A DNA stretch of 64,000 nt, taken from positions 4,795,297-4,859,296 of the forward strand of contig NC_133230.1 in the NCBI RefSeq assembly GCF_040436345.1. Reading direction: 5' to 3'. This document shows positions 53,899 through 64,000 of the stretch, one piece after another; the first letter of the stretch is position 1; each line of letters opens with the position of its first letter. The translations under genes were made by a program, and so were the position numbers. The notes below the pieces were generated by a model. The model made no database searches. It worked only from the letters and a program-made list of their open reading frames with translations, and was not told the DNA's origin. The DNA is from Pagrus major (Eukaryota > Chordata > Actinopteri > Spariformes > Sparidae).

Positions 53899-54385
53899 AA
53901 TTTATATAAAAACTACAGAAAAAAAAATGTTCACAGCAGTTATTTAATACTGGGGGGACAGAGAACCTTTGCAGTACAAAAGGCTGACTCATGAATAACA
54001 AAGACAACTGCTGAAGCTTTTCCTTTTTTCCACGCCGTTTTCACAAAAATGCTAAACAAGAGAACGACCAGGACACTGGAAAAAATTAAATGAAAATAAA
54101 TCAAACGTCACCTAATTCTCTGAGTAAACATCTTTACTTGAAACCTGCTAGAATTAGGTGAATATTGATGCAACATAATTGCTTTATAGTTACACATAAT
54201 TTCTATGAATTATATATATTTTTTTACAATTTCTTTACAGTTGTACAATAAGTGTCATTTAACACAATTTAGTCTTAATATTCAATCCAGATGCTCGTTA
54301 TTTGCTCACTGAAGCACATTCAGTACACTGTCTGGTTAAAGATACAATTATTTTCTATTGGTTCACAGAGAGAAGGCAAATGTGC

Positions 54386-54391
54386 TTTATT
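54386..54391 (-). terminator. Possible proximal rnf145 polyadenylation signal
   Basis: AATAAA on the minus strand, 57 bases after the TGA. It would give a very short 3' UTR. Confidence 0.35.
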
Positions 54392-54447
54392 CCCCAGTAT
54401 GGAGGATTTACCCTTTTTTACTCCTTCAAGGCACTGATGCAGGGCAG

Positions 54448-57400
54448 TCAGTCACTGTTGTCACTGGAGGACAGCCGGCGGATCTGCCGGACAGCGTCAG
54501 CCTCTTCGAGCCCGTCAAGGTCCGAGTCTGAATATGTGCCGTTACCTTTATGAATCTGAGGGTCATCATTGAAGTCTAAGAGTTCTGAGTTACATGATTT
54601 GAAAGATGTTTGGCTATCAAGACTGAAGCCAGATGCGTCAAGATTTGTATTAGTATTGTTTGATTCAGGTGAATCAAGGCTGTTCCATGATTTAGGATTC
54701 TTGTCACCATTTTGTGGCACTCTAGGACAGGAAGTAACATTATATTCTGCTCCGTTAGAGTCAGATTGGTTCTCCACTGTGTTCTCATTCACAGCGTTAA
54801 GAGTCGATGGCAGAGGAGGGTCTTTTCCACTCTCCTCACCTTGAACGCAAGGAGAAAAAGTTTTACTAGAAACGCCCCCTAAAGAGGAGCCCGACACTGG
54901 GCTGACAAATCCAACAAAATCTCCACTGGAGCTGAAGCGAAGACCTTCAGCAGCTTCCCCGTCAGCTTTATCTTCTCTCCCGCGATCTCCATCCGCAAAG
55001 CTTCCCGTCTGATCCTGCTGCTCGCTGGGATCAGGAGTAACAGCCTCGCTCTCGCTCTGTGCCTCTTGGGACGTGTCGTTGTCCTGGTTCTGATCTCCCT
55101 CTTGTGCAGCCGGATCTGGCCCTGCATCTCTCTGAGTTGGAGCTTCCGGAGCGTCGCCTGAAGCCTGGCTCTGACCCGGCGGTGTGGGTCGGACCGTTTG
55201 GTGGCACATGGGGCAGGTCTCCTGCACGTACAGCCACTTGCGTAGGCAGTTGCCATGGAAGAAATGTCCGCAGTATGTGATCACAGCAGAGCTCATTTCC
55301 TGTAAGGAGAGACAGATTATCTGATTAGATTTCTTCACCTGTAGACGAGTACTTGGCTTAATGTAGTACTACAAGAAGAAGTAACACATCTAGATACTAT
55401 ATCTATATACCAGAATGTTTTTTACACAATTAAAGAAATATCTTCATCTATAACGTTTGCCGGATTAATAAGAAGGCCCAAATAGTAAACAATTTGTTGT
55501 AGACAGCGTTTCACAAAGTTTATAAAGTTTCTCTTCACTCCACAACTCTTAAAAACACGTAATTTCTAAGGGAGTCTGGAGATATCACAGTCACTAGTTT
55601 AATGATTTGTCAAAACAGACAAACAAACAACTGCTGCAAACATAGACAGGTTATGAGTGCCAAAACACGTACTCTAGTTTGCATTAGAGTAAACCACATG
55701 GAAATCAGACATGTAATGGATTCTGCCAGTTATTGTGGCTGCTTCTTCTTCTTGTTTTGCAGAGGACGTCAGTTGCGTAGGCGGTTCTTCAATGTGGCCC
55801 AGAACACATGTGCGTACACATTGCTAAAAGACTGTGGTCACAAGTGGCCCAGGCCTCCACTGAATGTGGTCTGAGTGATCAGAACTCAGATGTTGTTTTC
55901 TCACCTCTCAGGTTGTTTCTGTGCTGCTGTAACATCTGAATCTCCCCACTTAAGTCTTATACTATCTTACCTTTTTCTTTAAAAAAAAAAAGATGATTTA
56001 AAAACTCCTGAACCAGCAAATAAATAACATCTTCTCTGCAATTGCTTTCTGTTATATCATCAAGGTTTTCTGTAGCTGCTCCCTAGTCATCATGTCAAGG
56101 GTGCGAAAAAAAACAAATTAACCAGTTTTTTAAAAAAAACATTTTTGGCTGAGGGCCAAAGATTGTACCTAAACAGTGCAACAAGAGGTGGAGCTAAACT
56201 GGAAAAACAGGAACAACATGCCTCAAAGCAGTGGTTCTCAAACCTTACCTGGCGTGACACACTCTTCAGAAGCTAACAAAGTTCACCCCCCCAGCCCACA
56301 AATATTATGACTCTCTAACGATGATAGGGAAGGAACTAATAAAAAAGTATCCAAGTTGAACTTTCGTGACATAAAGGTTAGCACGATGATACCAGCAAAC
56401 TCTTGTTTATTGTCCCTACATGATCAGATTCATTCAACTTAGCTTCCCTCCATATTTGTCTCCTGTTCAACCACACCTTCCCTGTAAAAGCTCTATGCCA
56501 AGCCAGTCCCACTGTCTGAAAGATACATGCGATGTTAAGCAATATACAGTATATACACAGCAGTCTCTTCCTACACTTAAACACACCGCAGAAGCCCTCT
56601 GATGACCTGCCTATGACGACACAGTCACAGTGTGACTAACCTGGAAGCAGATGGAGCAGACGTCGTTGTGTTCCTGCAGCTGTTGTGCTGTGGCTCTGGG
56701 GAGGGAGTTAATCTTCTTTGCTGCTTCCTGTCTGAGCAGGAAGCTCCTCCAGCCAGACTGAGCTCGGAGCCAAACGTTGAAGTATGAGTGGATGATGATG
56801 ACAGAGGCGCCCATCCAGCTCCACTCCCCAAACAGTGACTCCCAGGTGCCGTACGCGACTACGCAGAGCGCCACCACGAACTCCAGCACCCTGCTGACGG
56901 CGTTCACCCAGTAGATCACTTCGTCCAGGCTCTCGATCGGGTCCCGACGAAACAGCTCCACCATGAAGAGGGAGTAGATGAGCATAGTGCCAGTAACCTG
57001 AAAGAAATAGTAAACATTTATATTCAGAATATTATTTTTCTTTTTGTTATCTTTTGTTTATGCAATTATAACAGTTTTTATATTATTCTAACAGCATTTG
57101 TCTGTGTTTTATTCCTTCAACTTATAACACATGTGTTACAAAGAGTAATCCAGCTTCCTTTCTTCAACATTTCACAGGAAGTCATATAAGGTCACTCGCT
57201 CTTCCTACCTGAAGGGAAGTCAACATGCAGCTGGACACCAGTATAAGAAGCCAGAAGTCCATGTGGAAGAACTGGGAGATTTTATAAGCCATGAAAACTG
57301 GGAAAACCAGCAGAAGCAGACACATGCTGAGGCCACGGAAGTGTTTCCACACACTCCTGGAAGCACAGAAGAAACAGAAAAGAAGAGAATGAAGCAAAAA

Positions 57401-60400
57401 GAGAACTTTTGAACATGAAGCATCTAACTTTTTCACTCAGTAAGCTTCACTTGTATTTCTCCCTAAGAGGTGAAATTCACTGTTGTGGCTGTTACCTGTT
57501 GCGCGATGCACCCAGAGCCAGAATAACTGGATCTGTTATCTCGATCATTGACTGCAGGGTTGAAGTCACCACGATGAAGAGGATGATGCTGAGGAGGAAG
57601 GTGCGCTGCAGTGCCTGCATGTCTAACAGGCCGGTCTGAAGAGCGAGGAGGAGAAGTGTGACGCCCTCAGTTACACCTCTGCGGACAAGTGGGGTAAAGG
57701 TTAAGTCATAACAGAGCAGAAGAATTAAATGATATTTAATTGCCATCCTAACGATTAAAGACAGTAATGCTGCCTTGAGTGTTTGTGAGGAGCATAAAGG
57801 GGGAGAATTTTCTGCGGTTTTTGTTTGTTTTGTTTATTCCAAGCTTTATTTGGGGAAGGGAATTTTCCAGTTGACTTTTTCCTGAGCGCAGTGACATGAC
57901 TTTATTCTTGGAAATCACCCGAAATGTTTGTTACCTCTATGTGACTTAGGCAGGGGGCGCCCTCCAGTGGGAACAAATATGATCAAAAAGAAGTTATAAT
58001 CTCAAACATTCTACACAAAGACTATAAAACACTTATACTGAAGAAGCTAAACTGACATAAACATACTTCAAGTGTCTGTAATAGATTGTGTTATGTATTC
58101 TATAACAACATGAAAGAAGTTGTTTGAATGGATGAACCTACAGAGAATAATCACACAAATTTGCAGCCCTCTTTGACTTTGCTGAGCTTTATGTTTTCAG
58201 CTTATTATTTATTGCAACTTTACTGTTTTGGTTCACTCTCATCGCTCTCATAGTGTTGTTTTAAGCCTCAGCAGGCAGCTTTGTTAATCAAAAAAGCTCT
58301 AAAAACCCACTGTACACTACCTGCTCAGCACCAAAGAGCAGTAAGACACATTAGGAAATGAACTAGTGAACAGAGAGGAGGATTTACTTGCTAAACAGCA
58401 ACATATATCCCTCAGGAGTCGGTAGAGCCCAAAAACAGAGCTACAAAAGTGAATATTGCACCCACATTCACCAGGCGGACAGAAACACAACTCCAAATGA
58501 ACAATGATGTTGCTCAGTAACTGCTGAATGCGGATATAGGAAATTGTTTGCTAACAAGTTCAATATATCAGCTTAATAAATGGCTAGAAGAAAATCTCTT
58601 ACCGAAGGATTTTTGTGGAAAATGGGCAAAAAGGGGTTAATTGGTGAGAGTACAAAACTGGAGACAACATCTCACCTGTGCATGACGTTCTCATTCTGAA
58701 CAGCTGCATAACCTCCCAGGTAGAACTTGCATAGGTTGAGCAGTCCAAGAGCGAGATAGGACACCACGAAGGTCAGACCCAGAAGAGAGTACGGAGTGGC
58801 ACAACATTCAGAGACACTGTAGGGTTTGAAAAACGAAGAAAACACCAAATTATAAAGAAAATATGTAACAAAGGAATAATGTGCATCATCCACAGAATGA
58901 CATCACACCTTGTGAGCAGGAAGAACATGATTCCCTGATGGCCTGCTGAGGCGTTGCCAGACATGGCATCCGAGCACAGCTGGACGATGAACAGCACAAA
59001 CCAGAAGACACTGAAGAGCACTGGGACGGCAAACTGGTTCCACAGAGAGATTCCCACAGCCAGAAGTCTGTACAGCTCGATCACCTGAGGGACAGCACAA
59101 CCAGGGATGAGTTAAGGAGTGTAAAATCAGACCCAATCAAACAAAAACAATTACAGATAAGAGGTAGAGAAGCGTGAGCCCACAGCATATTTTTAAACAA
59201 ACTAAAGCATCGAAAACCTCTTCAGACAAACAGGATTCATTATAAAAAAGAAAAGAAAAAAGAATTTCAGAATAAGAGCACCTCCAGCTGCAGCAGCTCT
59301 GAGTAGGCAGCCCTTACGAGACGATATGGCAGAAAGAGATGTGAGAGGAGGAATACGGTGATTCCTGCTCCAGTCAGTCCCATGGAGAATGTGTTGACTG
59401 TTAACAGGGTGGCGTGGGGAGCAGCGCAGAGTCTGGCCAGCAGGGGGAGCATGTGAGCAGAAAACAACCACACCTTTCTGGTCTTCATCAGGAAGGCACA
59501 CAGCGTGCTGAGAATAATCTGACCTGAACAGAAAACAACATTGCATTGATACAACTGTATGAATTACTAGAGACACTGATCTTTAAGCTGGAATTTATTT
59601 GGTTTTCTGTCAGAGGAGTAAAGAAACCAGAAAATGTTCAAATTTAAGAAGCTGGAATCAGAGAATTTCAATCGATTATTAGAATAGCTGGTGATTAATT
59701 TAATAGTTGAAAACGAATGAATTATTCAATTAATCATCTACGCACTGAGAAGCTTAAGTTTCTGAAGATACCAAAAAATGATTGGTTACATTTCAAGGAA
59801 ATGTGTATGAAATGATGCACAAGACATCTACAATATTACCATTGATGGAAGGGTGGAGCCATAAAACTTGGAGACATGTAATTTTCTAGTGGAAAAAGCT
59901 AATACAGAATATCAATCACTGTCAGACACATAAATAAAATGACTGATGATGACGATTTTCCAACCATAAAGCTTGGAAAACTGTATGTTAACAGGCCAAA
60001 TTGCAGCATATTTATAGTGAAGCCCTAGGAAAACAAAATAGTCTATGAATATGAACCTAAATGACTTTAAACCATGTATTTAAAGTTTGGTTTCAGGACT
60101 CACTAGTCATTGCAGAGACAAATCTATTGAAGGCCAGAGAATCAAGGTACACTGCTCCTTCATAACCGTACTGCAGCTCCTCACGAACATAATCCCTGTA
60201 AAATGAACAGAAATAAAACAGGTTTTATAATGTTTTGTGCAGTGTTTGTTGTTTGTTTATAGCAGACAGACGTCATAAAAAAAAAAACACAGCAACACAC
60301 AACTTCTTGAGGCTGCATTTTGCAAATTTTAGATTGTTTTTTAGGACTTTGTATCCATCCCCAGAGTAACCAGCAGGATTTATTATGAAATATATTTTCT

Positions 60401-60847
60401 TAAATTAATAAATAAAAGAAATTAAAACAGGATTTATTATGAAATATATTTTCTTAAATTAATAAATAAAAGAAATTAAAACAATTCCAGACATGACAGA
60501 AAAAGGTAAAATCTACAGAATTATTTCTCAGTTTATTTTAAATTTTTAGCTAATTATTTGTTTATTTATTTCTGTTCAGATTTTATCTGGTTTGGTCTTT
60601 TTATAGTAACAAGCCTGAAGCCTTTAAAAGAAAACCACAGGCTGTTCTCAAGTTGCAAGACAGATTACAAAGCGGGTAAGCAGTAAACAACAGTGGCCTG
60701 AACACATGATACACTTCTCTGTCTCCTAAAATTAAATATCAGGCTGAAGGATACTGGATACACAGAAGGAGGGAGGGGAACTCTGACTGCAGCCAAGCTT
60801 TGTCAGGAGAGAAAACTGATCTAGGTACAATAAATCTAGCAGTCTGG

Positions 60848-60887
<40 letters not shown>

Positions 60888-61927
60888 AAGGAGGAGGAGG
60901 AAGTGGCTCTCACTTGGAAATCTGATGCCCCATGTAGAGCAGAAGGGCAGCGAGGATATGGAGGTAGAGCGTCACAATGTGCCTCAGTGGCAGAACCAAA
61001 ACCACCACATTTATCAGATGACCTGAAGGCAGAAAGGAAATGTTTATGTTTCCTGTGATGGAAGAAGACAAGATCATTGAAAAATAGGAAATACGCGCTA
61101 GAAAGGCTCACAAGGTGGATTCATATCGAGCTCTGTCATCTGATCTGCGGTAGTTTGCAGATTTTAATGTCAACCTTACTTTATTTATGCTGCCAAAACA
61201 CTGAAATTACACAACTACACTGTGTTCAACTGTTGTTTAAGGTCATGGCTAGAGCTTCAACTAAAAATTGTCAGAAAATAGTTAATATATCCCTTTTAGT
61301 ATTTCCGGCAGCCCAATGTGACGCCTTTATATATATTGTTTTGTCCAAACAAAAGTCAAAAATCTCAAAGATATTTAGGAGGGATCTTCCTGAATTTTTT
61401 TCTTGGAACTGTGAAGTAAACTGGGGTCAAATTCCTTTTATGTGTTCACTTACGTCACCAATAAAGCTGATTGTGATCATGGTTTCGCAGTGAATTCTGA
61501 CTAATGTCTGCCTTCTCTGGTTGGCAGTGTGTAGAGCTTAACTGAAAGCAGCAATGTTATGTGTCTTAGGCTTTCACAAGACAAATTCATTTAGAAAATA
61601 CTTAATACAAATTGCATTGCAGCCTTTAGACAGACAGTGGCTTTGTTGTTGAGGAGGAATCATTATTAAATCAGCGTCTGAAAACTAACTGCACAGGGAA
61701 ACACACTGTCAAAACACACTACTGCATATGGGTAATATTTTACCACATGCATACTTACCAACGTAGTACATGTTCCAGATGACATACTTGTATTTAAAGA
61801 GCATGTCTTCATTTTTGGCCTTGAGGTGATCCGTCAAACCTTCAATGTCACATTTATACAGCAGGTCCAGCACCAGTATGCTCGGCACCCTGAGGGCAAC
61901 GTTGGCCAACTCTTCCAGTCGAGGCAT
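54448..61927 (-). CDS. rnf145: RING finger protein 145-type membrane E3 ubiquitin ligase
   Basis: Polytopic ER-membrane RING E3 of the RNF145/RNF139 (TRC8) group, linked to sterol-regulated turnover of HMG-CoA reductase and SCAP. Coding exons (10, phases agree): 61,759-61,927; 60,914-61,022; 60,104-60,195; 59,282-59,523; 58,909-59,084; 58,679-58,816; 57,496-57,678; 57,209-57,356; 56,641-56,997; 54,448-55,299. The product is 821 aa, longer than human RNF145 (663) because of its C-terminal tail. It starts MPRLEELANVALRVPSI. Many TM spans are visible, with conserved blocks VWLFSAHMLPLLARL, TPYSLLGLTFVVSYLALG, FFHMDFWLLILVSS and NVWLRAQSGWRSFLLR. A C3H2C3 RING follows (Cys533, Cys536, Cys548, His550, His553, Cys556, Cys567, Cys570). 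The tail after the RING is about 250 residues, rich in Ser, Asp, Asn and Gln. The YLYF tetrapeptide of human TM2 reads YLHI (76-79). Teleosts have rnf145a and rnf145b, and I cannot tell which this is. Confidence 0.92.
60374..60481. repeat. Perfect 54-base tandem duplication in rnf145 intron 2
   Basis: Copy 1 is 60,374-60,427 and copy 2 is 60,428-60,481. Both begin CAGGATTTATTATGAAATAT and end AGAAATTAAAA, with no differences seen. The identity suggests a recent duplication or an assembly artefact. Confidence 0.92.
60850..60900 (+). repeat. (TAG)n followed by (GAG)n microsatellite
   Basis: About 12 TAG units and then 4-5 GAG units, directly beside the donor of rnf145 exon 2 (exon begins 60,914). 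Confidence 0.95.
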
Positions 61928-62009
61928 CTTTGAAACCAGCTGTTTATTGAGCTTGTGTGTCACATGCTGTTAGCTAACCCTTTCACTGCTTTGCTCGTCT
62001 TCTTGTCAT
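61928..62009 (-). promoter_or_regulatory. rnf145 5' UTR segment with two short upstream ORFs
   Basis: A strong acceptor (TTTTTTTTGTGTTTTCCAG on the minus strand) starts this exon at 62,009. It opens directly with an ATG and an 8-codon ORF (62,009-61,983, MTRRRAKQ then TGA). It then contains the start-stop element ATGTGA at 61,965-61,960, 32 bases before the main ATG at 61,927. No in-frame upstream ATG extends the main ORF. Confidence 0.6.
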
Positions 62010-62224
62010 CTGGAAAACACAAAAAAAATACCTCAAGTTAGGCTCCTGAGAAGCACGCGAGGACTCCTCTAAGAGCAACCAGGCCGTCATTTTTCTGCTT
62101 TAGCGTCAAATTCAAGCCATGAATCAACTCTAGAGAAGTGCAGCAGTGAGATTGTAATCTCAGATATCACAGTGGTAAAGCTTTCTGTAAGCTGGTGTGT
62201 GTAAAGTGGCAGTGGTTCACTTAC

Positions 62225-62400
62225 TTTGCACGGTGACAGACATCACAGCCGAACAGCCATTTGCTAGCTAGTTCCTGCTGCTGATTGTTAGCTTTCACAG
62301 CGACCAGCAACATGTTTTTACAGCACCGCGAGACAAATATTTAATTTATTCTGTAACTGCCGCTTGCCAGAGATAGTTAGATGTAGCCGCCATGGAGAAA
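62225..62400 (-). promoter_or_regulatory. Likely rnf145 first non-coding exon and TSS region
   Basis: On the minus strand the donor GTGCAAA|GTAAGT at 62,215-62,224 pairs with the acceptor before 62,009. At the upstream end CCATGGCGGC (about 62,388-62,397) matches the YY1 site AAnATGGCGGC, which is often just downstream of a TSS in TATA-less promoters. This exon also contains a 15-codon uORF starting ATGGCGGCT. Confidence 0.5.
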
Positions 62401-62459
62401 AGTTAAATTAAATGGCTCAAATTAAGCGATATCTGGGTGAGTAAAGACACTTCAGATGC

Positions 62460-64000
62460 AGTGTTATGATTCCGCTCGCTTGCGTGGCCATTTCCCGTGT
62501 ACACGTCACGGAGAAATGCACCAATCAGGTTCAGGTTCTTCTTCTTCTACGGTCATCAGGTTCAGGCATTCTCGATTTCAAAATAAAAGCTAGTACTGGT
62601 GCTACTTTTGTTATACTGCACTTTTTAGCAACATGGTGCAACTTAGACCATCTTAGTTGCCATTTTTGTAAACAATTGAATTAAAAGTATCATAAATTAA
62701 CATTCCTTGTGTTTTTCTAGTCAGAAATTATATATTCTTATTATTCCTTTGCAGCACAGTGGGGTCCCAAGATGAAGTTGAACAACAAGATGATTAACTC
62801 ACAGAACTTTATGTAGTTTTTGTACATTTTCACTGCAATAAAATTTGGAAACCACTGGTCTGATATAGTAATGATACATGTGCTATGTCACAAAATGCTG
62901 CAAACTGGAGCCACAACCATCAGTGTTATTTTCTGGACCAGTTTCATAACTTCACACATTGGACAAACAATTTCATATAAATCATTTCTTTCCTTATAAC
63001 TTTTGTGATTAGATTTTCAATGGATACAGGAGAAAAAAAGATATTCCTCAACCTGTCTCAAGCATGAGACGTAATGAAAGACATAATGTTTCACAGAAAA
63101 ATCCAAATTTATGCATCCATCATCTTGTATCTGAATTTACAGAAGGTTTCAGACCTTGTTTTTGACATGTGGCATATCTGGACATTTGTTGTATTTGTGT
63201 CTTTCCTACCATCGTCCATCTGTTGTCAGCATTTGTTTGTTTTCTCTCTGTCCCGAAAGCACTGCACGGCTGTCGTCTCCACACAGACTCTCCCAAATAG
63301 AATTTCATCCTGTCTACCCAAACAAACAAACTATAAAGTTAGATTCCCAGAACGAGCAGTCAAAATCACAATGTTGTTCTCATTACTGGCTTGTTAGGAT
63401 AATGACATTTTGCTATAAAGTGTAGATGTTAAACGTTTTATTCTCAGAGAAAGAGATGACTAATATAAAGAAAGTGAATTTCCTGAGTGTGTGGGTGAGA
63501 GCCTGCATGGCTCTCATCTTTGTATCTGCATCTAGAAAGGAAATGTTACTCATGTCAGGTTGTTTTCAGTTGATTTCACAAAGATATCATCTCTCTCTTA
63601 CTTCAGGCACTTCTTACCTCCTTCAGATGATCAAGAAGATATAATGGCCTTAGTAAAGGATCGATGCTCTTGGAAACAAAACAGACCCATTCTGTATTTA
63701 CAGATATATGATAGATGTACAAGAGCTAATATCTTTGACATTAACAAACTACATAAGAGCGTAAGTGTACAACATTATGAGGTGTTTACACTCTGTTTAA
63801 TGTCATCATTTCAACTGAACTGAAATTAAAACGGCTTTCTTGGTCTTCTTCTTATTTTCAAAAGCAGAATTACTGCCATTAAGCTGAGCAGTAGTTTAAA
63901 TATTTACACCAAGCAGAGCTGTATATGACTCAATGCTGAAGAAAAGATTATTAAAATGCTCTCAGAGAGACTGGCAGCAAGAAAATGAGCCAAAACTGGA
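62460..64000. other. Non-coding right end of window
   Basis: The sequence is AT-rich with short open frames in several phases and no recognisable domain. The next gene upstream of rnf145 is not reached. No repeats are obvious apart from short A and T runs. Confidence 0.5.

Noticed and set aside
57960-57980. GGGGGCGCCCTCCAGTGGG as a CTCF site
   Set aside because: It has one core mismatch at a conserved position, and similar ...CCCTCYAGTGG words are common in fish repeats.
61928-61963. N-terminal extension of the rnf145 ORF to 61,963
   Set aside because: The codon there is GTG, not ATG, and the family N-terminus aligns with the ATG at 61,927.
62580-63830. Several plus-strand open frames (up to 107 codons) at the right end
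   Set aside because: AT-rich composition, no domains, no splice pattern, and overlapping frames in both strands. Treated as chance.

Overview
The window is vertebrate nuclear DNA, AT-rich and intron-rich, almost certainly from a percomorph-type teleost fish. The evidence is compact multi-exon genes with GT-AG introns, long (TG)n arrays, and several dispersed repeats that I recognise as common in percomorph genomes. The encoded proteins are closest, from memory, to vertebrate orthologues. All six identified loci lie on the minus strand, so transcription runs right to left.

From left to right the layout is as follows. (1) 1-16,140 holds the 5' part of dctn1 (dynactin p150Glued). There is an ATG exon at 15,668-15,700, a CAP-Gly exon at 11,569-11,820 and a third exon at 9,057-9,135. 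The rest of the gene runs off the left edge or is hidden in short exons I could not find. (2) 16,141-22,500 is non-coding, with dispersed repeats, a CpG-rich block with a splice donor, and a possible conserved non-coding element. (3) 22,504-24,165 is a nat8/camello-type GNAT acetyltransferase with one coding exon and a likely non-coding first exon. (4) 25,304-33,562 is slc39a8 (ZIP8), 8 coding exons, 455 aa. (5) 35,167-43,547 is manba (lysosomal beta-mannosidase), 17 coding exons, 891 aa. (6) 44,793-52,000 is ube2d3 (E2 ubiquitin-conjugating enzyme), 7 coding exons, 147 aa, with an additional alternative last coding exon. (7) 53,893-62,400 is an rnf145-type membrane RING E3 ligase, 10 coding exons, 821 aa. 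(8) 62,460-64,000 shows no gene. Every exon chain given here was joined by hand on splice consensus, and all reading phases agree.

The block slc39a8-manba-ube2d3 keeps the order and orientation I recall from human 4q24. However, nfkb1, which lies between SLC39A8 and MANBA in mammals, is missing from the 2.4 kb between them here. The flanks (dctn1/nat8 on one side, rnf145 on the other) come from different human chromosomes. Functionally the genes are diverse: dynein cargo motor adaptor, ER acetyltransferase, plasma-membrane or lysosomal Zn/Mn/Fe importer, lysosomal glycan degradation, and an E2 next to an ER-membrane E3.

The most interesting signals are two alternative terminal coding exons in ube2d3, an interleaved pair of perfect inverted repeats in its long 3' UTR, a cluster of substitutions at the E2 C-terminus, an rnf145 paralogue whose sterol-sensing YLYF tetrapeptide reads YLHI, and short upstream ORFs (including a start-stop ATGTGA) before rnf145. 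I saw no mobile-element ORFs, no CRISPR, no rRNA or tRNA genes and no viral genes.
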